Source of the DNA: Klebsormidium nitens | Lineage: Eukaryota; Streptophyta; Klebsormidiophyceae; Klebsormidiales; Klebsormidiaceae | Length of the DNA: 64,000 bases | Direction: 5' to 3' | Assembly (NCBI GenBank): GCA_000708835.1 | Contig: DF237112.1 | Span: forward strand, 99,342-163,341 | Shown here: piece after piece, positions 23,619 to 36,400 of the stretch | Layout of the letters: every line of letters starts with the position of its first letter | How positions within the stretch are numbered: position 1 is the stretch's first letter | Notes under the pieces: model-generated | Told to the model about the DNA's origin: nothing | Databases searched by the model: none | The model's input: the letters and a program-made list of their open reading frames with translations, nothing else | Translations under genes and position numbers: made by a program

Positions 23619-26600
23619 TTATCTCAATCTTCTTTGACCAGCTTCCGCTTGCGCTTGCGACAACAAGTCCTTGGCCTCGAGGACCAGCCTATGCTTCTCT
23701 CCGTGAGTAATGGTCAAGATCTCGCACGCTCTTCGTACTGCTTCGAAGCAGCTCTGTGCATCTTCTAAGAACCACTTCAGCTTCGCGAGTGTGAACAGCT
23801 GCAGTCCGTACAGTGCGGACGGCTGCGGCAAGCATGCTTCGTACGCCGGAAGAGTGCGTTCACACCAACTCGCGGCAGCCGGCCAGTCTTGTAGAGCCAT
23901 GCACACGCGTAGAAGCGCATCGGACGTCCGAACCAGCTCCCAGTTGAGCCGATGCAGAACGGACGTCTGAAGCCCATGCGCTTTTTCCAGGAGCCGGCTG
24001 CAGGCAAAACCGAAGATACTTTAACGGCAGAGTTGTGGAAAGCTTCGTTCGGGTCGATCAGCCCGAGCAACTGTTTTGGCACAAGTCCAACCACTCGCTT
24101 AGACATAGGCTTGATTCATCTGGAATGACTACCGGTTGAAATTGGAACCGTTACGGACGATACTCTTGAAAATCCAGCCCTGTGAGATGACTGCTGATCA
24201 TCTACGAGGACTCTGAAGACGCCCGCGACATCGAGGAAGGCCGGCTGCTTTCTTCGTAGGGCGAATGGCGCTTCAGCTTAGCTTGATTTCCGGATCATAG
24301 GAAAGCCTTGTTCTGTCGCCAATGCGAGACGAGAGGCCCCTATGACGCCGCCCCTCAAGAGACTCGCTGCCCAAGTTAAACGTGGTTTGCTTGCTTTGTC
24401 ACCTTCAGCCTCGCAAGTTGTGAAAACAAACGCGACGCTGCTTCACCAAATATTCGGCCACTTCGTGTGGCCGACACGTCCTCAAGAAGAGTATTCAAAC
24501 AGCGGTGCCGAGGTCGACGCTCACCGCGCCTCCTGAAATTCGCCTTTCCCCTCGCTTGCTTCCTCCTCCCGCAGAATCCGGTTAGCTTCCTCCTTCCGGG
24601 CGTCAGCCTCGTTTGCTGGCACAGCCCGCCCGCACTTGCATACGTACCGCCCGGTTTTGTCTCCTGTGAACGAGACGACGGCAGATAAGCGCATGTTTCG
24701 TGCAATAGAAATGCTTGAGTGAGTGTATCCGTAAGATGCTCCAGCAGGAAGAGAATCCCTCGATCAACTTCTCCATTGGACAGCGCCTTTCGGAGCTAAC
24801 TTGGTGGCAGGAACACGAGTACCTGCTCATTTGAGCGACACTTATTTGGACATGTACTGAACTACTCCGCTGTTGGAAGGTGAAACAATGACGGTGGGAT
24901 AAATATGCACTTTCAATCTGAATACCAGAGCCCTCACGGTTTTTACTGTCAACTCGGATTTATAGCAGACTGCTGTTCTGGAGCAACGTGAAGCTGACGT
25001 AGCAATCCCGCTAGAACAACGTTCCGGTCTTGACCAGAAACTGTCTACAGCGTTCCACACCCAGTTCTTTGAAAATTTTCAGGGCTTCGTCATAACTTTC
25101 CTGGGCTTCGTTCTTTCCCCGCGCCCAAAAGACCTCTCTTGCTCAGAATCAGAATGCAATCTCGGCAAACAGAACGCTCGTCTTGCAAACATCAGATCCA
25201 AATTGAGCAGAGAGTAAGCTCTAAGGTCCAGGGATCGGGAAGCGTGTCCGGAGCCGTCCTCATAAGAGTAACGACGACTCTCGACCCAACTCAGTCGCAG
25301 CTTTCCGCAGCTCTCAGTCCTATCCGGGGAATCCCCTTCAGCTCTTTCTGTGCAAAGTTTATAAAATAGCTTCAAGTAGACCAAATACTGAATAGAAGTC
25401 GTCCGGAGATCTGAAAAGGTGGCACCAAAAACTAGACCCGACTTACTCGCTGCTTTTCCCAGTTCCCAGTCCCATCCGGGGGATCCCCCACAGCTCTCGT
25501 CAGCGCACTTTAGCCCTGCAACCTTCGAGTCAACAGGATCTTCTCTGTGATGGACGCACCGATCGCATTGGCACTCAAAGTAGTACTTTCGTAGCCGCTC
25601 TCTTCGCTGATTTCGGCTGCCTGCTAGATCGATGTAAGCGTGTGTTATCTGCAAGGCAACAAACAGCATAAGAGTCCTGCCTGAAAGTTGTCTGTGCGCT
25701 CAAAAACCTTGTAAAACTGCAGTGGTTAAATTCAGCCTGTGCACTAGCGAGGTGGTGATTCTGTCTGCTTTCGTGCTGCAAAGGCGTGCTTCTTTGACGG
25801 CGGTAATTTGAATTTCAAGTCTCAAAAGGCGCTCCGACCGAATGTCAGAATCGTTTGTGGGGCAGCGTATTAGCGGACTCCTGTGTAGATTGATGTTTAC
25901 ACTGGAGTGTTACAAAAGATACACGTGCGGCGAAAGTCCAGTTCACTGTGGACCTAATTCTATAACCTGCCATCAAGCAGTGACCAGCGTTACGTGCGAA
26001 AATGCCAAACCCACCTCATCCCCCGCTGTAATCGGACGTAACGCTCTCATCATCGCCCTTGGCCCGTCGTACAGTATGATCGCGTTCGGGTTACAGTCGT
26101 GGTTAGCCAAAGAGTTTACCACAAACAGGCCCATTCCCACCGGCTTGAGCTCCTCGTCACAGATGGTGTGGGCGTTGCAGGCGAACCTGAAGTGAGAATA
26201 GTCTCCGCTTAGGTCTGTGATTGACATTTGATCTGGGGAGGCGAACAACTGTAGACTTTTTCTGCGGTTGTTTCCATTCCTCCTGCGTTGGCCGATTTCG
26301 ATACGTGGCTTTCCACGGGTGAGCGATTGACAACTTTGCAGAGAGAAAGGCTTTGTGAGATATTGCTTGAGACGACCGAAGCGCCCACTTTCAGATCGAC
26401 ATCTCCGACGTAGACGAGCTCAAAAAAGCGTTATTCACAGACTAACCAGGGGGAAACTCTGGACTCGAGATGCCACTTGTCACATCAGCACGGGATAGAC
26501 TGCAGATCTGAGCGAAAGCAACGGGTTAGCTGAGGGCAAGGACCAGAAACAAAGCCAAGATCTCAAAAGCAACGCAAACATCCGATTAATGAAAGGGGAA

Positions 26601-28921
26601 AACGACAGGGAAATGATCAACGGCCCACCTGCCCAGAAGCTCCGTCACCTCCCGCGGATCGACGGCGACCTTGCTCCCTTCGACGTCACCCATTGCTTTC
26701 ACGAGAGTCGCCATTTGCGCGTACAGCAGGAGAGTGTCTCGCGGGGTGTCTTCCAAGTGGGAGACGAGAGCCTCGACACGAGCGTAATCGTCGACTGCGT
26801 TTCTGGGACGAACGCCAGTCGCCTGCAACAAGAAGACTATACTTCTCAGGAAAGTATAACGTTGTTTCGTTCCTCAGTTTTCGTTTTCTTAAAGAGGGCG
26901 TCGTGGGACATGTCCCACATGACGTAAGCCGCGTACGGTACTTTTCGATCGCACGGAAATTTTGCCCGCGTGACGTTGAATGTGAAAACCGGTGTGAGCC
27001 CCAACTGCGCGGCGTGCGGAAAAAGGGAAAATGTTGCTCCGACCGAGTTTCGATCGCTCGTTTTCATGATGAAAGTCAAGCGCACTTGCCAGTTGCGCTG
27101 GAAATTTCAGTGCGCCCAAGTTGGTTTTGAATTTCCCCGGTCGAGACGGTATATCTAGTCTGACGCCCTCTTTAAGCGAAGCACCATCTTGAAAATATCC
27201 ACAGGACAAGCGCAGTCAAGGCAACAAGCCTCACAAGCAGCACCGGTGAGAATGCTACTGTAAGCACTGAGCTCACCACTAAGTGTGGCCGAACTCTAAA
27301 ACGAAAAGGCAATCTCTTCTTACCTACACCACCAAATCGCCCCTGCTTGAGACGGAGGAGAGGCATCCTCCAGTGGTAGAAACGCCGAACTTCAAACCAG
27401 TGCGTTACTGATGAAGGATTGTTCAAAAGGCGTGAAAAGCAGGTCGTCTCTCACCTGCAATGTTCGCATAGCCATGACACGAAAAGCCAGCCGCAGCGTT
27501 GGGGTGGGGACGGTGCCGTGCAGCCGCCGGAGGGCGCTGATCGCTCTGCACTCGTGCTGGTGGAGGGGCCACGTGGATCGCTGCCAAGGGGACACGTGTC
27601 AAACTAGATTGCTTGAAGTTGCGAGGTTCCGCTTCAGAAAGGGCCTATTTTCGTGCACGTGAATCGCAGCCAAGATGAGACGCTACAGGCCTGTTTGAGC
27701 TTATGAGCGGGCGGATAGCGGCATTGCCAGCTTCAGGAGATTTGTTGAACGCTGGTAACCCGGAAGTGCTTTGTTTTCCAAAATTACGAAGGAAGTTTTG
27801 TGAAAGTCCATTCCAATAGTCACAACAGCCGACACTCGCAATTGAATTAGAGTCGTCCTTACAAAAAGGGGCCCTGCGGTGCGACTCCGCTAGCCTTGAT
27901 CGAAATAGAGACGTTGTTTAGCATACAAAAGTGGGGCACCCTGCGTTTTGGTTCCACCAGCATGTTGAATTGCCAGCGGTAGAGGTCTAAAGATTAGTAA
28001 CAAAAACGGGAACAGACACACGAATGTGTCTACTATTGACCAATGCAAGGTTGCTGACCTGGCACTTCTGGTCGCAGTACATGACGAGCTTGCAGCCCCC
28101 GCAGCGTCTGAGCCCCTCGCCCCCGACCACGAAGCAGGCGTCGCACCTGTTGCCCTGGTTCGCCTCATCCAGGACATGCGCGTATGGAGCCTGCAGATTC
28201 TCAAGCTTGGATCAGCTAAGAAAGCTAAGGTAAAGGCACAATATCGGAGTAAAAAGTCCAGCGCGGTTTTCAGGTCCTCAAGCTAAGGTTTTAAGGCTAA
28301 GGCAAAGAAAAGGTTAAGCTTTCCAAGGACTCCGGTCCAGGTAAGGCTGAAAATCTGGACGTTGTGTTGGTTCCGAAACCGTGGCAGGCAAGATCTACCT
28401 TCCAAACGTTTCTTTCTCTTCCAGCGTCGGACACTGCCTTTTGATGAGTACAGACGTGAACAACGGGCATACCACGATGTATATTCGAAAGAAGGATCAA
28501 GAGAACCTGGAAAGGGCAGTGTCTTCAAAACCTGCTGGTGGTAGCTTCTGGTACTGTCAGAACGAGCAGGAACCTAGGGGAAGCTCTTTCTCGCTGAACT
28601 ATGCATCACGGTTTTCTAAGCAGATGCTGGAAGAAGGCTCATAAAGAAAACGGAAAGCCAAACTACTATCATACAATCTTTGCGTTCAGGGGAACTCAAC
28701 AAGAAAGTGCAGGAACTCGATGCACCATCAGAAAGAGCCGTAGCATCAAGTGGTAGCTTCAAAAATCGAGAGACGGCAGGAGCAACCTGTGTCAGAATAA
28801 GCTCGCCAGGGAGGAACGTGCGCCCTGCTACTAGACACCTGCCTCGCCCCGTCCGCTCTTCAATAATCAAACCCTCCTTTGATAAGAACACCGCGAGGTC
28901 AGCGTCGCCTGCGGTCGCCAT
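23619..28921 (-). CDS. ASHR1: SET/MYND protein-lysine methyltransferase, ASHR1-like, 9 exons
   Basis: Predicted protein (histone) lysine methyltransferase of the SMYD/ASHR1 type. Exons 5' to 3': 28921-28787, 28190-28059, 27580-27455, 26822-26629, 26499-26447, 26232-26015, 25648-25447, 24663-24525, 23997-23619. Every GT-AG join is in phase, giving 525 residues (Arabidopsis ASHR1 is about 480). The SET domain is split by a MYND finger, as usual: N-SET at about 17-45, MYND ligands C61, C64, C75, C78, C84, C88, H96, C100. The core SET motif NHDCNPN is at 257-263, the catalytic-region Tyr at 291 and the post-SET CQCDRC at 312-317. The C-terminal TPR-like part (WCERTLPAYE ... LYGLQLFTLAKLKW) closely follows plant ASHR1. 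Exon 5 is only 53 nt and was found by phase. Intron 3 carries a MITE and intron 7 an exon-end copy. Confidence 0.9.
25309..25356 (-). repeat. Decayed copy of the 3' end of ASHR1-like exon 7
   Basis: Plus-strand GCAGCTCTCAGTCCTATCCG and the following ~25 bases match 25455-25508 of exon 7 (CCAGTTCCCAGTCCCATCCG) with substitutions. It lies downstream of the exon in the intron and contains in-frame stops. Confidence 0.5.
26893..27171. mobile_element. MITE-like element in ASHR1-like intron 3
   Basis: AGAGGGCGTC at 26893-26902 is mirrored by GACGCCCTCT at 27162-27171, both flanked by TTAA (26889-26892 and 27172-27175). The 279-bp interior is non-coding. Because the flank is palindromic, the target duplication could be TTAA (piggyBac-like) or TA (mariner-like). 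It lies wholly within the intron between exons ending at 27455 and starting at 26822. Confidence 0.66.
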
Positions 28922-29323
28922 ACTAACATTGGCAGGGGGTCAAGCTAACACTGTGTCCTGAACAACCACCGGAGTTCCTGTCTTCTCAACCGGCATCCCC
29001 CTCAACTGGCAGAAAGCTGCTGAATGCTAGCTAACAGAATCCAGAACACCAAGCGCCACACTGGGTCTCGCTTGAGTGACTTCGCTGGACGGAGTTGAAT
29101 TTCCTCGCTTCTTACTTCAGGTTGCTTTGAGGTGACTCTGAGAGACTACTTTCAAGGTTGCACCACAGTGCTGCGGACAGAATGCTGGAAAGCGGAGCTG
29201 TGCTGCTGAAGAATGGAAGTTCTGAACAATTTGCATTGATACAAACTAGCCTTTGGCGCTAATGCTGTACATGTCTCTTGTACGTTCATGCACACAGACA
29301 AGCAACACTTCGCCTTACCAGCT
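28922..29323. other. Intergenic region upstream of the ASHR1-like gene
   Basis: No gene is recognised. It should hold the promoter of the minus-strand methyltransferase gene, whose start codon is at 28921. Confidence 0.4.
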
Positions 29324-29623
29324 CTACATCCTGATTTCTCCCAAGATGGCCTGGATTCTTGGAACATTCGTCAGCTTCCAACCCTTGTTCTGCTTTAAGC
29401 AAAATCTGGCGCACTTCCTGAAACCTTTCCTTCTTTCCTCATCCGTCGTTGCCTCAGCCGCCCAAGGGTGATCCTTCTTGGTTCCCGGCCACCAAAGTTC
29501 ATACGCCCGGTTGATGTCCGACGTTGCCAACGCCAGTACCTCCTGACAAAACTCAGTCTGCTTCTTGAACCTTTTCTCGTAGTCCCTTGCCGCCTTCGTC
29601 TTCTGTCTCGTAAGACGCGCCAT
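29324..29623 (-). CDS. Hypothetical basic protein, 99 residues
   Basis: ATG at 29623 opens a frame of 99 residues, Lys/Arg-rich, with a helical start (MARLTRQKTKAARDYEKRF) and an aromatic patch (YELWWPGTKKDHPW). The frame is open for a further 26 codons upstream of the ATG, without an ATG, so it may be the downstream part of a spliced gene. I do not recognise a family. Codon-like composition and absence of low complexity favour coding, but there is no independent support. Confidence 0.33.
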   Translation of the reverse strand: MARLTRQKTKAARDYEKRFKKQTEFCQEVLALATSDINRAYELWWPGTKKDHPWAAEATTDEERRKGFRKCARFCLKQNKGWKLTNVPRIQAILGEIRM

Positions 29624-30071
29624 CTCCAAGCGAACTTTGAACAAATCACCAGGGACTTTGAGTTTCAGAATCACATGTGGCGTAAAGCCATGATCTAGCA
29701 AGCTACCTGGCTCGGCGCTCGCGCGCGCGTTTTAAAGATATTAGATCAATCTGGGGGGGGGTGCTCTTCGCCGGCCAATCATGGTGGTTTTCAGAGAAAC
29801 GGCGAGCAGGGCTTGGTAAAAATCAGACGGTCGAAAAGAACGGTTGACGTTCGCCCGAGGGGCTGCACCCCCAGAAAGAACGAGCTCCAGAAAGAAATAT
29901 GCTAGCGCTATACCAAGGATACTCGGAGTGAGCTAGGGCTTGAGCAGGAGCTGGACATTGGAAAGGCATTGGAATTGGTTGCATTCTGCAAACTGCATCA
30001 TCCCTTTCTTTGTTCTGCCACTGGCTAGGTTGTCACTCCTGTGCAGTACATGACTCACGAGTCCAGGGAAC
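29624..30071. other. Divergent intergenic region
   Basis: Lies between the minus-strand hypothetical frame and the plus-strand MYND gene. No gene is recognised. A run of nine G occurs near 29753-29761. Confidence 0.4.
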
Positions 30072-32335
30072 ATGGCGCAGACCGGGGGATCCCTTGCTGA
30101 GACTGTCCCCCAGCTAGCCACAAAGCTGACCTCCACCAACGTGCTCGATATCAGCACCGCGATCGACTCTCTGGAGGCCATACGGCTGCGCATTCAGTCG
30201 GACCGCACAGCGTCCGTGCAGCTCTCTTGGACGCTCCAAGAGCTTTCCGCTTTCGGACGAGGGGCCGTCCTGAAAACGCTGTTAGATAGGGTGCTGATGT
30301 CATCTGGGGGGCTGCAAATGGAGATGATATCGTCCCGCGCGCTTGTGAAGCTGGCCCAGTGCAAAGGGGTGGTGGAGTTTTGCTTGAAGGAGGAGCACTA
30401 TACCAAGGTCTTGGCGTCGTACCTCACAGCCCAGGTAGGGACTGTACTGAGGAGATCACAGGAGACAATGGAGGGAAAAACCCGTGGGTTCAGCCTTTAT
30501 TCAATATTGCGCCGCAATTTGTGACAGAATCTGGTTGTGAATTCATTTTCTACTGGCCCTCAGCAGTGGCTAACATCATTTCGTCTCTGAGGTTCATTTA
30601 TGGAAACTTGGAATTGCGTCGCTATTTACAAAACGTAGGACTTACAAGCTGCTGAATTCTCCGGAAAACCATAAAAGATGTCAACTAGGCCCGTTCTTCA
30701 GAGTCCAGACTCTTCGACCTCTAGTGGGCTTGATGGCGCTTAATGGGAGCTTAATCTAGCGGAGATTGATGTCAGGTCTGATGTTTTGTTTAAGTCTGAC
30801 ACGGCATGAGGTCTAAATGTCTTCATAGAATCCAACACAAAGCACATCAACTATTCACAATACATCATTAATCAGCTAAGAAATATTGTACGTGTTTAAA
30901 GAGTATTAAACACGGCGTATAATTATCTCCAACATCTATTTACGATCAGTGGCCAAGATTGCAATCAGCTCAATCCCCAAACCCGAATTTGACATCATGC
31001 ATAGGACACCCACTCCTCTTGTATCACTATGCAGGCTGTTCAAAACAACGCTGAGCCAACTCAGGATAAAGTCAAGTGTCTGAAACGTACAGACCTTCAG
31101 AGGCAGCAAGCAAGAGGCAGGTTGGAAAATCCATAGAACAGAAAGAAAAGCAGATTCAGTGGCATAATGGAACGCAAATAACCATTCTTTCTCCGACTCT
31201 GCAGTTGCAAGCGTCCGAAAGCGACGTTGGAGCGAAAGCGCCCGCAATGGCGCGCCTCATCTGGATGAACGGCCTCGAGGGGCTCGCAAACTTCGCGCGT
31301 TCCTCCGAATCGTTCCGTCGTCAATTACAACTCCCGGAACAGCAAGCCGTGGGCCTCATGCCGAGCCTCGAGCGCTTACTCTCGGAAAACCATCTGCGCG
31401 CGCTTAACGCCACGGCGGTCCAGCAGTGCCGCGAGTATGCAGCTCGATTCGTGGTGTCAATGGCACTCAGCCACGATAGCCGGCAGTGGGTACTAGAAAA
31501 CGGATACTTTAGAATCGTCGCCGCGATTCTCCGGTCGCAGAACCCGGGTTTCATCCCCCCGGGCGTGCGCGACGGCGCTGTCGTGATCTGCAACATGGTC
31601 TTCTTCCGCCTGATGGAGCTGCGCGAGTGCCTCGAAATGATGAAACGCGATGACGTCATCTCGTTGCTGAGGCCGCACCGCGCCAAGATGAACGCGGCCA
31701 ACGACGAGCTGTTCGAGAATCTAGAGGCGGTCGTTTTGCGCGGCGAGCCGCCCCCGCCCGAGGCGCGGGCGACGCAACTAGAGTGGGAGGTTTTGGCGGC
31801 GGGCGCGACGGGACGGGAGCTCGTGCCGGTGGTGTGCTCGTGGGAGGCGTGTAAAGAGGGGCCGGAGACACCGAGGGGGCGGAGGTTTGGGCGGTGCGCG
31901 AGTTGCCAGCTGGCATACTACTGCAGGTGAGTATAACTCCAATCTCCTGTTTGACTGAGGTCTATCAACAGAGTTCTGACAATATAAGAAAATGAAGATA
32001 GTTGAGGCATTTTTGTGTCTTGTCGAAATTATTTACAAAGACGGTTTGTGCAATTCCATTTTGCGTCAGGTGAGACGAGCAGGTAAGCTCCTAAGCTTTG
32101 GAAGTATGCGAAGCCCAACAGGGATCTCGTCAGGCCGACACTGCTCTGACTGCTCTAGTTCGTTGCAATCGCTACTGTGCATAATAACTAAGCAGCTCAG
32201 TGTGAAGCTTTATGATCAGGGCCGCCTGTACTTAATACTTTCGTGTATCTCTTCAGCAAGGACCATCAACGACTACATTGGCGGACCCACAAGAAGCAGT
32301 GCAAAACTGGATCTGTAGATAGTGGTTCGAAGTAG
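30072..32335 (+). CDS. MYND zinc-finger protein with helical N-terminal region, 3 exons
   Basis: Exons 30072-30434, 31205-31926 and 32257-32335, all in phase, giving 387 residues. The first ~300 residues are predicted all-helical with ARM-like character (for example LLDRVLMSSGGLQMEMISSR and YAARFVVSMALSHDSRQWVL). The C-terminus is a MYND finger: C332, C337, C352, C355, C361, H365, H369/H373 and C377, ending SKDHQRLHWRTHKKQC in the short last exon. MYND fingers usually bind proline-rich partners; no enzymatic domain is visible. The position normally held by the sixth Cys is His (YCSKDH). The MYND is split by the last intron right after YYC. Partner and pathway are unknown. Confidence 0.82.
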
Positions 32336-33431
32336 AACCCAACATTATAAGTAGGACCGAGTAGTGGCTCAACCGAATCTCATGTTTTTGCTGCGAGATT
32401 CGAACAACGGCTGGCGGGTATCGTACTCTCAATATGGCTTGATCGATTGGACACCGGCTTTCAATGAAGCGCTAAGTAACTGGCCGTTGATCTGAGCGAA
32501 GCTCAAAAGGGGCAACCGGTGCATGCTGTTTTCAAAGCAGGCACGCAGACATACGTTAACACGTGAAATTACAACGAGATCTTCCAACCGCGTGCACGCA
32601 GGCACTGCCGCCGTACCTCTGTGCTCTTCTAGCTATCTATTCAAGTGCCGGCACTCGATCTGGCGGCGCCTTATTAGTTGGATTAGATCGGATGCAGCTA
32701 TATCATGCAAGCTCAGGCGCGCCGGGCAACGGTTACATAAGTGCGCTGGCGTCCGCCGAACCCCTCTTTTGGGCGGACATCATGGCCGATCAGTTAAGTT
32801 GATCATTGCAATGCAACACATATACAGTGTGTACGGCGCATGAACAGGTCACATTGGCTGACATTTGATTGGCCCGACATGCATATGAATGATTGCATGT
32901 GACGGAGTCAATCCGGCCCTTGCAATGTGGTTTGGTTAATTCTTTGGTCGACCTCGAATCAAACACATGATGTATGGTACGGTGCCCTAGGTCGGTTGAA
33001 TGCATGATGATGAGTGACCGTCTAGCTGTCGGACCGAACCGTCCAGGCCGGGTCTTGCATGTCCACTTGTTTGCCGTTAGCGTAAGTAAAAGCTAAAGTT
33101 GAAAAGCTACATGATTCTGCGATATAGATCACAGTGGCTCGTGATCATGTAGTGCGCGGAGCTATCACGACTAGCATCGATCACGTCGATGCACATGGCC
33201 ATCGTACATTCACCGCCTCACTGCAACTCCATCACCCCAAGCTTATTTCGCCAATAACGCAATGATGGACCCGATCGCTTGGATACTTCTAGGTATGCAG
33301 TCAGCCCGCTTTACCGTTTCATGCTATCTCCAAACCTTAGGCAACCTAGCCTCTTCATCGAACGCTACAATTGAAAGTTAAGACATATCCTACACATGCC
33401 GGAAGACACCTCAACGAATTGCTTTTGTGTC
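32336..33431. other. Intergenic region
   Basis: No gene is recognised between the two convergent genes. Several short palindromic words around ATGCAT occur, but no element ends could be defined. Confidence 0.45.
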
Positions 33432-36400
33432 TCAGTCTACACCTTGGTCAACGACTCTACTCAGCAACTCTAGCTGCTTAACCTGCATCCGTCTCCGCCG
33501 CTTCTCCGCCTGTTTCGCCTCCCAAAACAGCCGCGTCGCCTCGCGCTCCTTCTTTGCGTCTAAGAACACCTGGCTAACAACTCGTTGCGTCTGGCTGTTC
33601 GGGCTATACCCCCCCTTGAGCATTTCCCTGAACACCAGTTTCACCTGCTCTAGATCCTTGGCGCGGGCGTATGCCCCTATCAGCGTGTTGTATGATACGA
33701 TATTGGGCTTGCACGGGCTCTTTTGCATGATCCGTAGGAGGCCCTCTGCAGTGGTAAACCTGCCCGCTCGGCAATATGCGTCTAAGAGGATGTTGTACGC
33801 GTATATGGTGGGCACGACCTTGGCAGCCTGCATATCCCTGCAAATGGGACTACAGGGTTTGCTGAATAGCGCCTCTTGAAAGCGACTGTGAAGTCGGTGA
33901 CATATGGGTGGTCCTGAGGGGTCCCGAGGAAGCCCTCATCAGATCGATCAAGCGCACTCGCAGGACGGGGCACAACCTTTACTGGCAGCAAAATCATTGG
34001 ACTCCTAGAAAACGGACTTCCAGTCACATCTTTCGAAGCAGCAAACTGAACACGCAAGCCGCGGCATCTACAAAAGAGATCCATCCAGTGAACCCTTACG
34101 AACTCGTTACTCAACCAAGGCTCGTACCGAGCTGTAAGACAGCTTGACAGAACACTAGAAAAGGACCGAATCAGTCAGCTCTCACCAGTTTAAGGGTAGT
34201 TACAAACGATGGCTAGGCCTGTTTTCGGATTGGCAAACGCTTAAATGAGCACTAATGAACAAACAATGAGCTTCAATCTCGCCTGCGATCATGAAAGTCT
34301 CCGACCTTGTAGCGCAAAGTCTTGTCGCTTTGAAACTGAAAGATGCTGACCTAAGGACGGGGGCAGCTTTGTCTTGCCTCTCGGCTTCGGCGAAGGCGCC
34401 ACAAGCTAGAGTCAAAGACCGACTTCGATGGAAAGTGAGAGTCGAGAACCCTTAGACCCTACGCTCCTCTCCTCAACTTTTTCACCTGAAAGACAGACGC
34501 AGCTTCGATGCACATCCCCGAACCCGTTCGTAACCGAGCTTTAGAATAATAACTGGTAGGTCTAGCTCACAATCCAACTCACGGAAAGACTCAAAGCACA
34601 CAGTTGCTATTCTCACCTGAAGACAGACGCCACGTCGTCGCACCTCCCGGCTTTGGCGTACGCGTTCATAAGCGAGCACCAATGGCAGATCGTGGGCTTC
34701 ATCGCCAGCTCCAAAGTAGAAAGTAAAGCACAAACCAGATCACGTCTCCCAGATTAGACAAACCTTACCTGAAGACAGACGCAGCGTCGTCACACCTTCC
34801 GGCTTTCGCGAACGCGTTCATGAGCGAGCACCAGTGGAAGATCGTGGGCTTCATCGCCAGCCGCAGCATGCTCCGCAGGAGGCCCCGCGCACGGTCGCCC
34901 TCCCCAGCCTCCGCGCACGAGTGCAGCAGCGAGTTGTACGTCCGGAGGTCCGGCCTGGAGGGCGACCGAGACGGACACGTCAGCATGACGACACTCAAAA
35001 GCAGGAAACTTAGAAGGAAGTGAAAACCCAAACAGATTGTCTGTGGGAGTCTGCATGGCTTCCAAGCGTACGGTGCAGCAGCGTTTTGTATGTCCGGAGG
35101 TCCACCTGGGACTAGCGTCCGAACAGGACGCTTTTTTAGAAGTTAACAGATGTGAAGAAACGTAGCTGAAAAAATCCGATGTTCTTGCAGGACTTCGGTC
35201 GTGAAAGCACTGGTACTGTGACAAAGGCTTCCGAGTCGAGCCTTCTTCCGGGCGCGAAGTGTAGCGGGACATGTGCGTCCAAAGGTTTGGCCTGCGGAAG
35301 CGTTTGAAAGACGCAAAAGCTCCTGGCGCTTGAAGCAGCACAGACTACGTAAGACGATTCCGGCTACAAGATTCACAAAGTCGTCCAGGCTTGTGAATCA
35401 AGAAAACCGTCCGAATTTGACGCGCAGATTCATCTGACGGACCTGCATCCCGCCTCCCGCATCTGATCTAGCATGGAGAGCGCCTCGTCGAACCGCTGCT
35501 GCTGCGTGTAGGCCAGGATGATGCAGTCGTACGTCGTCGCGTCTGGCACGCACTCGGCCGCCGGCATCGCTTTGAAGTACTCAAACACGCCCTGCACAGA
35601 TGGGCGGAAAATATGATCAGAGCAATCGTGAGTCTTCTTGTCTGTCGAAGGAATTGGTGGAATCGTGCAATTAGTTGACTGGAAGGAAGCGCTGTACGTG
35701 AAGGACCGCTGAGGTCGCCCGCTGGTTGACTTAGGGTACTCAAACACGCTCTGCACCGCTATGGCAGGACACACAACTGCTTTGTTAGGAAAAAGTTTTT
35801 GTGTGTGTTGTGTGTTTGGAGGAGTGCGATGGACTGCTGCTTGAAGGCCATGATGATGCAATCATACGTGGTCGTGTCCGGCACGCACTCGGCCGCCTGG
35901 ATTGCTTTGCAGAAATGAAACCGTCCTGCAGATATGCGGGGCTTGTAATCACCTTCTCAGCAAAGACTGGTATCTAATGACAGAGTGGGGGTGAGATCCG
36001 AAGTGAGGCGACTCGAGAGTTTGGGCTGTTTGGAGTGAGAGGCTGTGCGCAGCTGGGGACCTTGCTGAAAAACGGACATGCAAATTTGGAGACTAGACGC
36101 AAGGGTCAGAATAGATGCTCGAGAAGTGGGGCCTTCCGATCCGGCAAGACAGCATACGAAGACTGTGGTGTTGGGTAAAAAGGCAGCAGTTGGCGTCGCT
36201 AGGACGCTTGCGACCTTGCCGAGCACCGGGGTAGAACAACTTCCTTAGCGGTTTCCTTCAATCCACTTCTCAAAGATGCATCAACCAGCCTGAAACTTCG
36301 CTCAGCCACAAGCACCACGGCTGCGTTCCCCTTCCTGAGCCCATAAAGTGCTCGTGGAAGATGTCAATCATTTGTAGCTGCGGGGAATCGTCCTACTTGC

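Noticed and set aside
25020-25100. Coding-like stretch YDEALKIFKELGVE as an ASHR1-like exon
   Set aside because: Exons 7 and 8 join in phase without it and its position does not match the order in ASHR1. Kept only as a possible relic.
32380-32470. tRNA-like TTCGAA loop on the minus strand (GTTCGAATCTC)
   Set aside because: No matching acceptor stem or D-arm could be built around it, so no tRNA is called.
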